This document shows, piece by piece, positions 15,659 to 23,503 of a stretch of DNA of 64,000 nt. Under the pieces are notes generated by a model that saw only the letters and a program-made list of their open reading frames with translations, made no database searches and had not been told where the DNA came from. The stretch is from Kineosporia succinea. Lineage in GTDB: Bacteria; Actinomycetota; Actinomycetes; Actinomycetales; Kineosporiaceae. The position numbers and the translations under genes were made by a program. The stretch spans positions 4,399,241-4,463,240 of the forward strand of contig NZ_JAUSQZ010000001.1 of NCBI RefSeq assembly GCF_030811555.1, in the 5' to 3' direction. How positions within the stretch are numbered: position 1 is the first letter of the stretch; each line of letters opens with the position of its first letter.

Positions 15659-15906
15659 GGCGTCACCGCCGCGACCGCCTCGGTGGTGACGGTTGCGGGG
15701 CCGTCGTCGTTGATCAGGGTCTTGACGGAGATCCCCAGGTACGCGGCGATGCTCTGCACCTCGTGGACGCGCCACGCGGTCTGGTCGTTCAGCCGGGTGC
15801 TGATCTGGCCCTGGCTCATGCCGAGGTGTTCGGCGATGTCGATCTGCCGGCGTCCTGCCCGGCTCATCTCCGCCCGGATGTTCGCGGTGGTCTGCGATAT
15901 CTGCAT
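15655..15906 (-). CDS. Cro-like XRE helix-turn-helix regulator
   Basis: The 83-residue protein has an XRE helix-turn-helix (RQIDIAEHLGMSQGQISTRL, residues 20-39). It is the first gene of the leftward lytic transcript and is divergent from the repressor-like gene at 16101. The two share the core IA(E/S).LG(M/L)(S/T)QGQIS.RL, as expected for a Cro/repressor pair. A -10 (TAGAAC) ends only 7 bases before the ATG, so the mRNA may be leaderless. Confidence 0.82.
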   Translation of the reverse strand: MQISQTTANIRAEMSRAGRRQIDIAEHLGMSQGQISTRLNDQTAWRVHEVQSIAAYLGISVKTLINDDGPATVTTEAVAAVTP

Positions 15907-15913
15907 GGATGAT

Positions 15914-15951
15914 GTTCTACGGGTCGAGTGGATATCAGGTCAAGTGATATC
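15914..15951 (-). promoter_or_regulatory. Lytic promoter with overlapping operator
   Basis: On the minus strand, TTGACC (plus 15938-15943) and TAGAAC (15914-15919) are separated by 18 bases and lie just upstream of the Cro-like ATG. The -35 sits inside a perfect inverted repeat, GATATCA-7-TGATATC (15931-15951). A repressor bound there would cover the -35. Both elements are read directly from the sequence; function is inferred. Confidence 0.6.
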
Positions 15952-15985
15952 GCTGCGATTTTCCTGATTACAGGTGGCTAAACGA

Positions 15986-16009
15986 AAGGCGCCCTGGTCA
16001 GGGCGCCTT
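15986..16009 (-). terminator. Rho-independent terminator for leftward transcription
   Basis: A perfect 10-base inverted repeat (AAGGCGCCCT / AGGGCGCCTT, 4-base loop) is followed on the minus strand by TCGTTT. It would stop leftward transcripts entering from the tRNA-Asn gene before they reach the lytic promoter. Confidence 0.7.
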
Positions 16010-16058
16010 ATCTCGGTTGGGTAACGAGTTGATGTACCTCTTGGTGCACTCGTATCTG

Positions 16059-16093
16059 CTGACCTTGAGTCAGTATTGGCTGAGCCGTACTCT
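16059..16093 (+). promoter_or_regulatory. Repressor promoter giving a leaderless mRNA
   Basis: TTGAGT (16065-16070) and TACTCT (16088-16093) are separated by 17 bases. The ATG at 16101 is 7 bases after the -10, so transcription should start at or next to the ATG. A short inverted repeat CTGAC-5-GTCAG (16059-16073) covers the -35, a possible autoregulatory site. Confidence 0.55.
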
Positions 16094-16100
16094 GATTGGC

Positions 16101-16448
16101 ATGACCGCTATCACGGAGCTCTACGGGAGCGACTCGCCAGTCGAGCGGGTCGCTGCCGAGGTGCGCGGCCACGCTGCAAAGCGGGGGCTGCGACAGGTCG
16201 ATCTTGCTTCAGCCCTCGGGCTGACCCAGGGTCAGATCAGCATGCGTCTTCGGGGGAAGACGCCTTTCACGCTCGTCGAGATCTACTCGCTCGCCGAGGT
16301 CTTCATGGTGTCGCCGGCCGAGCTGCTGCCGCCGATGCCGATGCCCAACGGGGCCCGGATGCAGAACAGCCCGGTGCGGGCCGCTGATGCGGACCCGACC
16401 GGGCAGATGCTCCCCCCGCTGGACTTGAACCAGCAACCCTGCGATTAA
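16101..16448 (+). CDS. Phage repressor-like XRE protein truncated at the attachment site
   Basis: The 115-residue protein has an XRE helix-turn-helix (RQVDLASALGLTQGQISMRL, about residues 34-53) close to that of the divergent Cro-like protein. It has no protease-type C-domain. The last 12 or so codons (MLPPLDLNQQPCD) run through the 3' half of the tRNA-Asn gene in antisense, and the TAA stop is the complement of tRNA nucleotides 35-37. The C-terminus in the prophage is therefore set by the insertion. I chose ATG 16101 because the promoter predicts a leaderless mRNA; the frame is open upstream to 16017. Confidence 0.8.
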   Translation: MTAITELYGSDSPVERVAAEVRGHAAKRGLRQVDLASALGLTQGQISMRLRGKTPFTLVEIYSLAEVFMVSPAELLPPMPMPNGARMQNSPVRAADADPTGQMLPPLDLNQQPCD

Positions 16449-16450
16449 CA
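16410..16450. other. Phage attachment site (chromosomal junction) in tRNA-Asn 3' half
   Basis: Phage genes end exactly at the 3' end of tRNA-Asn, and the intact tRNA gene is kept, as is usual when the phage carries a copy of the 3' half. The duplicated core should be found at the other prophage end outside this window. The core limits are estimated from the tRNA anticodon loop to its 3' end. Confidence 0.7.
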
Positions 16451-16482
16451 GTCGCATGCTCTGCCAATTGAGCTAGGGGGGA
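16410..16482 (-). tRNA. tRNA-Asn (GTT)
   Basis: The minus strand folds as a 73-base cloverleaf: acceptor TCCCCCC/GGGGGGA, D stem GCTC/GAGC, anticodon stem TGCGA/TCGCA with loop CTGTTAA (anticodon GTT), and T stem GCTGG/CCAGC. The discriminator is G, and CCA is not encoded. The 3' end faces the prophage. Confidence 0.97.
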
Positions 16483-16757
16483 TCGTGCTCGCCGGAGTTC
16501 CCTTCGGCGTGGAAAACTTTACCAGGGTTCAGCGGGTGCTCGTGACCATGCCCCACCGGCGTGCCGTGAGGTCGCCGACACATCTCTGGTCACAGCTTGC
16601 CCACAGCCTCCTCACAGCTTCACAGCGAACTGCCAGGTGCCCCCGAGCCGCACCCCAGGCGACAGGTCGAGCTTCGGTACGAGGGCAGCGCCCGCTCCTG
16701 GGGCAGGGATCCAGGGAGCTCGACCGGGGAGCCGCCCCGACCCGAGGGGAACGAGAC

Positions 16758-17423
16758 ATGCGCACACCACTGATGGGCGTGGCCGCGGGGGCGGTCGTGC
16801 TGGGGATCGCGGGCTTCGCCGCCTACCCGGCCTTCGCCGACGACACCCCCACCGACCCACCTGCGGCCAGTGCCTCACCCACGCCGCCCGGTTCTTCCGC
16901 CAAGGGGGAGGACCGCATCCAGGACGCCCTGAAAGACCTGGTCACCGACGGCACCATCACCCAGGACCAGGCCGACAAGGTGGCCGAGAAGCTCGCCGAG
17001 AAGGCCGGTCCGCACCTCGACCTGCGCATCGCCGGCCCGTTCGGCGTGGCTCTCGACGAGGTCGCCAAGGTCCTCGGCGTCGACCGCGACGAGGTGGAGA
17101 GCGCGCTCGCCGACGGGAAGTCGATCAAGGAGCTCGCCCAGGAGAAGGGCAAGAGTGTGGACGACGTGGTCGACGCCCTGGTCACGGCGGCCACCGCGAA
17201 GATCGACCAGGCGGTGAAGGACGGCCGCCTCGAGCAGGACCGGGCCGACGACCTCGAGGCGAAGCTGAGGGAGCGCATCACCTCGGCGGTCGAGAACGCG
17301 CTGCCGAAGCCGCCCGAGGGTGGTCCACGGTTCCAGCACCGGGGAGGCCCGGGGCAGTCCGGCGAGCCGAGCGGTGACGAGCGCAGCGGCAACGCCGGCA
17401 CCGGCTACCTGGGTGCGGCCTGA
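16758..17423 (+). CDS. Secreted helical protein of unknown function
   Basis: The 221-residue product starts at an ATG with GGGGAACGAG upstream. A signal peptide (residues 1-25, ending AAYPAFADD) is followed by a Pro/Ser linker and helical repeats with an EF-hand-like or HTH-like look (LVTDGTITQDQADKVAEKL and LGVDRDEVESALADGKS). The tail is Gly-rich. It should be exported; function unknown. A longer frame begins near the tRNA, but its extra residues look non-coding. Confidence 0.75.
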   Translation: MRTPLMGVAAGAVVLGIAGFAAYPAFADDTPTDPPAASASPTPPGSSAKGEDRIQDALKDLVTDGTITQDQADKVAEKLAEKAGPHLDLRIAGPFGVALDEVAKVLGVDRDEVESALADGKSIKELAQEKGKSVDDVVDALVTAATAKIDQAVKDGRLEQDRADDLEAKLRERITSAVENALPKPPEGGPRFQHRGGPGQSGEPSGDERSGNAGTGYLGAA

Positions 17424-17468
17424 TCGCGTCCGTGATCGAAGAACGGCCCTGCGCATAGGCTTACCGAC

Positions 17469-18356
17469 ATGACGGAACGTACTGCGCTCAGGGTCGGGGT
17501 CGTCGGGCTCGGGACGATGGGGGCGCCGATGGCCCGGCACCTGATCGCTGCGGGGCACGAGGTGACGGTGTGGAACCGCACCCGGTCCAAGGAGGAACCG
17601 CTCGCGGCCCTCGGTGCCCGTCGGGCCGACTCGCCGGCGGCGGCCGCGGAGGGGGCGGACGCGGTGCTCACCTGTGTCTCCGACGACCCCGACCTGCGCG
17701 CGGTGGTGCTGGGCGAGAACGGCGTCGCACAGATGCTGCCGTCCGGCGCGGTGCTGGTCGACTGCTCCACGGCGTCCCCGTCGCTGGCCCGCGAGCTGGC
17801 CTGGGACCTCGCCGAGAGCGGCCGGATGTTCGTGGACGCCCCGGTCTCCGGGGGGTCCGAGGGCGCCGAGAAGGGCACGCTGACGGTCTTCCTCGGGGGA
17901 TCGGCGGACGCCGTGGCCCGGGCGATGCCCGTGGTGCAGACGTTCGGGGCGCGCATCACGCACCTCGGCGAGGCCGGCGCCGGACAGGCGGCCAAGGCCG
18001 TGAACCAGGTGGTGCTCGCGGGTACCTACGCCGGGGTGGCCGAGGGCGTGGTACTGGCCGAGAGGTTCGGCCTGCCGTTCGAGCAGCTGCTGCCGGCGCT
18101 GAGTGCGGGCTCGGCCGACTCGTGGGTGCTGCGCCAGCGGGCGGGCAACATGGTCAAGGGCTCCTACCCCCTCGGTTTCCGCACGTCGCTGCACCTCAAG
18201 GACGTGCGCATCGCCCTGCGCGAGGCCGCCGTCCTCGATCTTCCGCTGGAGGTCGCGCAGCTGGTCGCGACGATCGAGGAGAAGCTCATCGCGGCCGGCT
18301 TCGGTGACGAGGACGTGAGCAACGTGGCCCGGCACACCCGTTCGGAGGACGCCTGA
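17469..18356 (+). CDS. NAD(P)-dependent dehydrogenase, 3-hydroxyisobutyrate dehydrogenase family
   Basis: The 295-residue length is normal for the family. The N-terminal Rossmann motif GVVGLGTMGAPMA (residues 9-21), the substrate motif DAPVSGGSEGA (near 122) and the catalytic lysine region GQAAKAVNQ (near 175) are all present. These enzymes oxidise beta-hydroxyacids such as 3-hydroxyisobutyrate, tartronate semialdehyde or related compounds; the exact substrate cannot be told. It appears monocistronic. Confidence 0.92.
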   Translation: MTERTALRVGVVGLGTMGAPMARHLIAAGHEVTVWNRTRSKEEPLAALGARRADSPAAAAEGADAVLTCVSDDPDLRAVVLGENGVAQMLPSGAVLVDCSTASPSLARELAWDLAESGRMFVDAPVSGGSEGAEKGTLTVFLGGSADAVARAMPVVQTFGARITHLGEAGAGQAAKAVNQVVLAGTYAGVAEGVVLAERFGLPFEQLLPALSAGSADSWVLRQRAGNMVKGSYPLGFRTSLHLKDVRIALREAAVLDLPLEVAQLVATIEEKLIAAGFGDEDVSNVARHTRSEDA

Positions 18357-18466
18357 TCCGGTGGGCCGGAACCTCGGCGACACACGCACCGTTGCACCCG
18401 ACGAGCCTAATCGTTATCGGGATGTGACAATGCTTCGGCGGGTGCGGGTTGAACGAGGAGTCGGCA

Positions 18467-19618
18467 ATGGCGGGTTCGGAGTCACTGACGTCGGGAAACG
18501 GTGAGTCGTCGGGTCCTGGTCCTCACACGACCGAACCCGACGACTCGGCGGCCCTCTGGGGGCCGCCCGGTGCCGACGCGTCCTCACGCGTGACCGCCGG
18601 AGGCCCGGCCTCTCACCAGGGCCTGCCCCCGGCCGGCACGAACCCCGCCACCCCGCTCGGGCGACCGCCCCTGCCGCCGCCGGCCACCACGTCCACCATC
18701 GGCCTGACCCGCCCGGCCACCCAGCCGGCCCCCGCGATCGAGAGCCTCGACGGCCAGGGGCAGGTGATGGAGTTCGACCTCGGCGACCGGTCGGCCACCC
18801 AGGTCGAGAGCGGCACGAGCAACAACACGATTGAAGACGCGTCGGACTGGGCCGTCGATCTCGACGCACCGGACGGGTGGGTGGACGAGGGCGGTCGGGC
18901 CGCGCCGGTCTCCCCGGACGCGCTGCGCCGCCGTCGACGGCTCTTCGTCGCCGCCGCGGCCGTGCTCGTGCTCATCGTCGGTGGGCTGTCGGTGCCCTCG
19001 TTCTTCCGCGACGACGAGGACCCCGAACCGACCGGGCAGACCGTCGTGCTCGGTCAGCACCTGACCGCCCCGGTGGCGCTCAACCTGCCCGAGGGGGCGG
19101 TCGCGACCGCCGACGACAGCTACATCGGGGTCCAGTTCGACGACGGGGGATGGGTTCTCGTCACCGTGCCCGAGCAGGTCGTGCAGCCCGACGGCACCCG
19201 CGCCCCGCTGCCCGCCGATCCGGCCGCCTGGCTGCAGCGGCATCCGGACGTGTACGTCAGCGGCGTGCGCCAGGTGCAGGTCGACGGGCGCACGGCCACC
19301 CAGCTCGACTACCGCCGCTCGAGCATGGCCCAGCCGCAGAGCCGCTACGCGCGCCTGCCCCTGTTCTGCGGCTGGCGCGGCAGCGGTGTCACCGAGGGCG
19401 GTCTCTACCGGGCCAGCCGCAGCATGACGGCGGGGGAGTGCACCCAGATCACCGCGGGAGCCCGGGTGCGGGCCACGTTCATTCCCGTGGACGGGCAGAT
19501 CGTGCTGGTCGAGGCGATCTGGCGCCCCTACGGGGTGTGGGGCTGGCGCATGCCGAACACGTTGCGGGACTCGTACAACGAGCTGCTGACGGGTCTCTCG
19601 CCCCGGGCGGCTTCCTGA
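18467..19618 (+). CDS. Single-pass membrane protein with extracytoplasmic domain
   Basis: The 383-residue protein starts at an ATG with GAGGAG 7 bases upstream. Residues 1-150 are Pro/Gly/Thr-rich and probably disordered, a basic RRRRR stretch precedes a membrane helix (LFVAAAAVLVLIVGGL, about 162-177), and the rest is an extracytoplasmic beta-rich domain. Two cysteines in the outer domain may form a disulfide. The layout resembles actinobacterial type VII secretion-associated proteins, but no ESX gene is nearby. Confidence 0.7.
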   Translation: MAGSESLTSGNGESSGPGPHTTEPDDSAALWGPPGADASSRVTAGGPASHQGLPPAGTNPATPLGRPPLPPPATTSTIGLTRPATQPAPAIESLDGQGQVMEFDLGDRSATQVESGTSNNTIEDASDWAVDLDAPDGWVDEGGRAAPVSPDALRRRRRLFVAAAAVLVLIVGGLSVPSFFRDDEDPEPTGQTVVLGQHLTAPVALNLPEGAVATADDSYIGVQFDDGGWVLVTVPEQVVQPDGTRAPLPADPAAWLQRHPDVYVSGVRQVQVDGRTATQLDYRRSSMAQPQSRYARLPLFCGWRGSGVTEGGLYRASRSMTAGECTQITAGARVRATFIPVDGQIVLVEAIWRPYGVWGWRMPNTLRDSYNELLTGLSPRAAS

Positions 19619-19624
19619 CGCCTG

Positions 19625-22258
19625 TCAGTACTGGTCGGGCCAGGCCTTGCCGCGCCGGAACAGACGCGGCCGGGTCTCGTCCTTGGGGCGGCGGGTGGTG
19701 TCGTACTGCTTCTCCTGCGCCGGTTCCAGTGCCTCCCGGATGAGCTCGGCGGTGCGGCCGGCGTAGGGGTCACGCAGGATCGACAGGTGGTCGCCGGGCA
19801 CGTGGGTGAGTCGCCAGGTGCCGGTCAGGAAGGGGGCCCAGGCGCGGCGCTCCTCCTTCTCGTCGCTGTCGGCCGCCACGATCACCAGGGTCTCGCCGTC
19901 GTAGGGCTTGCCCTTGTAGAGCCGGTGCAGGTAGTTGCTCTGCCGCCAGAAGCGCCAGTACTGGTCGTCGCCGGGCGTGCCGCGCAGGCCGGTGGTGGCC
20001 ACGCCGGCGGCGGTCTTCAGCCGCTGCACCAGCGAACCCTCCGATCCCGCATGGGATTTGCGGTCGGGCGGGAACGAGTCGAGCACCACCAGCAGGCCCA
20101 CCTCGTGCCCGGCGTCGCGCAGCTGGTGCGCGACCTCCACCGCCACGACCCCGCCGAACGAATGGCCGCCGATGAAATACGGCCCGTAGGGCTGAATCTG
20201 GCGCAGTGCCTTGATGTGACGCCGCGCCGAGGCCTCGACGCTCCAGTCCGGGATGCCGCGAGCCTCCAGGCCGAAGGCCTGCAGCGCGAACACCGGCTGA
20301 TCGTCGGGCAACCGGCGCATCAGCGGCACCAGCGTCACACCGAGGCCGCCGCCACCCGTCATCAGGAACAGCGGGGGACGGGAACCGGTGGGACGCAACG
20401 GGATCAGCGTCTGGTTGGCCGCGTCGACCTTGCGGGTGACGCGCTCGGCGAACTCGCCCAGCGTGGGCGCCTGCACCAGCACCGTGGTCTGTGCCTCGGC
20501 CGCCGCCACGCCCAGATCGGTCTGCATCCGCGTCATCAGGCTCTCGGCCGCCAGCGAGTCGCCGCCGAGCTCGAAGAAGTCGTCGGCCAGGCTGATCTCG
20601 GGCAGGGCGAGCACGCTGCACCAGAGCGCGTGCACGACGCTCTGCCACTCGGTCAGCTCTTCCTTGGTGGCCCCGGCGGTGACCGTGGGCGGCTGCGGCA
20701 GCCCGGCCCGGTCGAGCTTGCCCCGGTCGGTGCGGGGCAGGGCCTCCAGGAAGACGATGCTCTCGGGCACCATGTACGAGGGCAGCACCTCGGCGAGCTG
20801 CTGCCGCACCGGGGCCGCGGCGGGCCGTTCGGCGGTGGAGACGATGTACGAGACCAGGCGCTTGCCGCCGCTGTCCCCGGACTTCTCGGCGCCGATCGTG
20901 AGCGACTCGCGCACGTCGTCGAGCGCCGACAGGGCCGCGTCGACCTCGCCGGGCTCGACCAGGTAGCCGCGGATCTTCACGCTGTGGTCACGACGGCCGA
21001 GCAGACGCAGGGCGCCGTCGGTGCCGAGGGTGCCGACGTCGCTGGAGCGGTAGGTGCGCAGCCCGTCACCCGCCGGCGTGAACACCGCGTCGGTGGCCGC
21101 CGCGTCGCCCAGGTAGCCGATCGCGAAGTTGCGGCCGGTCAGCGTCACCGTGCCGGAACCGCCTGCGGGAACCGGGATCCCGGCCTCGTCGACCAGGGTG
21201 AGCTCGACATCGGGGATGGGCCGGCCGACCGGCAGCAGCCCGTCGAGCGGGGGGTGTGCGTCGTCGACCTGGTACTCGGTGAGCAGGCTGGTCTCGGACG
21301 AGCCGTAACGGTTGCGGATCACGCAGCCGGGGGGCAGCAGGGCCCGGGCGGCCTCGATGTCCGGGCCGTAGGCGGCCTCGCCGGCGATGGTGACGCTGGT
21401 GAGGCGCCGCAGCTGCTCCGGGGCGGGGGCGATGCCCACGAAGTTGCGCAGGATGGCCGGGCTGGCCTGCACGATCGTGACCTGGTTGGCATCGATCCAG
21501 GCGGGCAGGCCGTCGATGCCGAGGGTGCGGATGTCGTACATCGCCATCGTGGTGCCGACCAGCACACCCGCGCAGGTGGCCATCAGGCCGGCGTGGAAGG
21601 CCATCGGCAGGGTGTGGCCGACCACGTCGTCGGCGCCGTAACAGTCGGTGGCGCGGGCGTTGGCCCAGGCATCGCGCACCAGCATGCGGTGATCGTTGAC
21701 GACGACCTTGGGACGCCCGGTGGAACCGGACGTGAAGGCGTAGGCCGCCGCGTCGGTCGGGGCCGGGGCGGTCGCCCAGAGATCTTCGAGATCGGCCTCA
21801 GTTCCGCAGATCTCGGCCGAGGCATCGACGACGACCTGCTCGACCAGCTCGGCCGCGGTGGCCGCGTTGGCCTGATCGGTGAGGCACAGGTGCACATCGA
21901 CGCGTTCGGCGAACGCCCGCAGCCGGGCCGCGGGGGTGCGCGGGTCGAGCACCAGCACCGGGTGCCCGGAGGTGATGACGCCCCAGAGGGCGGCGACAGC
22001 GGCGGCGCCGTGCGAGTACAGCAGCGCGATCGGCCGGTCGGACGGTGAACCGGCCGCGGCGGCCCGCACCTGGCGGCGCACGGCGGCCAGCCGAAGGCCC
22101 AGGTCGCCGTAGGTGAGGCGGAGCTCGGCGTCGTGAACAGCGAGGGCCCCGGGCTGGGTGGTGATCACGTGGCGTAGCCGAGCGACGCTGCCCGTCTCGA
22201 TATCCGTCGAGGTCAACGGATCGACCCGGCGCTCCGTCAGCACGGTCTGCGCGCTCAT
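19625..22258 (-). CDS. Single-module NRPS-like enzyme (A-T-TE)
   Basis: The 877-residue protein has an adenylation domain (about 30-530; AYAFTSGSTGRPK near 174, NRYGSSETS, YRSSDVG, PRTDRGKLDR near 513), a carrier domain with DDFFELGGDSLA (Ser near 568) and a thioesterase with GGHSFGGVV (Ser near 700). It has no condensation domain, so it should activate one acid and release it by cyclisation, hydrolysis or dimerisation. At the A4 position where amino-acid-activating domains have Asp, the sequence reads MAFHAGLMA, so the substrate may be a keto, aryl or other non-amino acid. No MbtH gene is adjacent. Confidence 0.92.
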   Translation of the reverse strand: MSAQTVLTERRVDPLTSTDIETGSVARLRHVITTQPGALAVHDAELRLTYGDLGLRLAAVRRQVRAAAAGSPSDRPIALLYSHGAAAVAALWGVITSGHPVLVLDPRTPAARLRAFAERVDVHLCLTDQANAATAAELVEQVVVDASAEICGTEADLEDLWATAPAPTDAAAYAFTSGSTGRPKVVVNDHRMLVRDAWANARATDCYGADDVVGHTLPMAFHAGLMATCAGVLVGTTMAMYDIRTLGIDGLPAWIDANQVTIVQASPAILRNFVGIAPAPEQLRRLTSVTIAGEAAYGPDIEAARALLPPGCVIRNRYGSSETSLLTEYQVDDAHPPLDGLLPVGRPIPDVELTLVDEAGIPVPAGGSGTVTLTGRNFAIGYLGDAAATDAVFTPAGDGLRTYRSSDVGTLGTDGALRLLGRRDHSVKIRGYLVEPGEVDAALSALDDVRESLTIGAEKSGDSGGKRLVSYIVSTAERPAAAPVRQQLAEVLPSYMVPESIVFLEALPRTDRGKLDRAGLPQPPTVTAGATKEELTEWQSVVHALWCSVLALPEISLADDFFELGGDSLAAESLMTRMQTDLGVAAAEAQTTVLVQAPTLGEFAERVTRKVDAANQTLIPLRPTGSRPPLFLMTGGGGLGVTLVPLMRRLPDDQPVFALQAFGLEARGIPDWSVEASARRHIKALRQIQPYGPYFIGGHSFGGVVAVEVAHQLRDAGHEVGLLVVLDSFPPDRKSHAGSEGSLVQRLKTAAGVATTGLRGTPGDDQYWRFWRQSNYLHRLYKGKPYDGETLVIVAADSDEKEERRAWAPFLTGTWRLTHVPGDHLSILRDPYAGRTAELIREALEPAQEKQYDTTRRPKDETRPRLFRRGKAWPDQY

Positions 22259-22521
22259 TTCCTGACCCTCCCTAGGTCTGACGCAACGTCAATTCCCTCA
22301 AAGCTGACGCGGCGAGAGACTTCCCGACCGACGGCATCCAATATGCCAAGAAGAGCGGGGATCGTGCGTAAGGGCAAGTCAAACCATCGAGTAGTCACAG
22401 AGTTGTATTGCGGCGATTGGTGTTAGTAACGTGCGGATTGGCCGGGCACCCTACCGGGTACTTGCTGAAAGAAATCGGAGAAGGACCACATTTCTCGAAG
22501 ATGGTTTCGTAGGGTAAGCGC

Positions 22522-23394
22522 ATGATCCAGACTCCGGGCCCGTGGACAACTCTCCGTAGTGCCCCGATGCGGCCGACACCGCAAGACCTGCACCTGTCGG
22601 CCATGACCCTGCGCTATTGCTCCTTCTCCGACCGGGTGCTCGCGGCGGCCGCCGCCGGGTTCAGCGGCATCGGGCTCGGCGCGGTCGACTACCTCGACGC
22701 CCGGCGCTCGGAGTTCTCCGAGGAGCAGCTCGCCGACTACGTGGCCCGGCACGGGCTGCGCGTGGTCGAGCTGGAGTTCCTCACCGACTGGTGGCGTGAG
22801 GCCGACGTGCGGGGGGTGCGGCTGGAGGAGGACCTGCTCTTCTACCTGGCCGACCTGCTGGCCGTGCCGCAGATCAATGTCGGCCTGTTCGCCGACGTGC
22901 CGATCGACGTGCAGCGCCAGCAGTTCCGGCGGCTCTGCAGCCGGGCCGCCGACCACAACGTCCGGATTGCCCTCGAGTTCATGCCCTACAGCAGTCTGCG
23001 CACCCTGCAGGAGGCGCGTGAGCTGGTCTCCTGGGTGGAGACGGGTAACGCTGGCCTGATGCTCGACGCCTGGCACTGGCACCGCTCGGGCGGCACGACC
23101 GACGAGCTGCGCGACCTCAGCGCCTCCGAGGTGTTCGCCGTGCAGCTGTGCGACGCCGCCGAGGTGCCCGACACCGACCTGCGCCGCGAGGGCCGTCACG
23201 GCCGTCTGCTGCCCGGCGCCGGGGTCGTCGACCTGAGCGGGTTCCTCGGGGCGCTGGCCCAGGCCGGGGTGGACGTGCCGCTCGCCGTGGAGGTGCTGTC
23301 CGACGAGCTGGACGCGCGGCACCCGGTCGACGCGGCGCGCGCGGCGGCTCAGTCGGTGGTGCCGTTGGTGGCTTCGGACGTCGCGGTCGCCTGA
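22522..23394 (+). CDS. Sugar phosphate isomerase/epimerase-like TIM-barrel protein
   Basis: The 290-residue protein has the AP-endonuclease-2/xylose isomerase-like barrel pattern: SGIGLGAVDYLDAR, LRVVELEFLTDWW, IALEFMPYS (metal Glu), GLMLDAWHWHRSG (Asp/His metal ligands) and PLAVEVLSDEL (final Glu). It is divergent from the NRPS-like gene across a 263-base gap, so it may act on the same pathway. The substrate is unknown. Start is ATG 22522; ATG 22567 is an alternative. Confidence 0.85.
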   Translation: MIQTPGPWTTLRSAPMRPTPQDLHLSAMTLRYCSFSDRVLAAAAAGFSGIGLGAVDYLDARRSEFSEEQLADYVARHGLRVVELEFLTDWWREADVRGVRLEEDLLFYLADLLAVPQINVGLFADVPIDVQRQQFRRLCSRAADHNVRIALEFMPYSSLRTLQEARELVSWVETGNAGLMLDAWHWHRSGGTTDELRDLSASEVFAVQLCDAAEVPDTDLRREGRHGRLLPGAGVVDLSGFLGALAQAGVDVPLAVEVLSDELDARHPVDAARAAAQSVVPLVASDVAVA

Positions 23395-23503
23395 GTGCTG
23401 TCGGTCCGGTGCGCCGGTGATCGGGGACGCTCGGGTCGCCTGATCGTCGGCGGTTCCCCTCGCCGGTGATCGAGGACGCGGCGGTCACCCGGCGCTTCCC
23501 GGT

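Larger units (their letters stand above)
1..16450 (-). mobile_element. Integrated tailed-phage genome, right part (left end outside window)
   Basis: About 35 tightly packed genes, nearly all leftward, include portal, both terminase subunits, a ClpP-like capsid protease, HNH nuclease, RecE/RecT-like recombination proteins, RusA, a replication initiator and a divergent pair of small HTH regulators. The right boundary is the 3' end of a host tRNA-Asn gene, a classic phage attachment site. No integrase or lysis genes are in the window; I infer they lie to the left. The order regulators, recombination, replication, HNH, terminase, portal, protease is that of a siphophage permuted by integration. 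No broken gene is visible in the part seen, so the prophage may be functional. Confidence 0.95.

Noticed and set aside
19787-22048. 753-codon plus-strand frame opposite the NRPS-like gene
   Set aside because: Antisense shadow; only the minus strand shows A, T and TE motifs.
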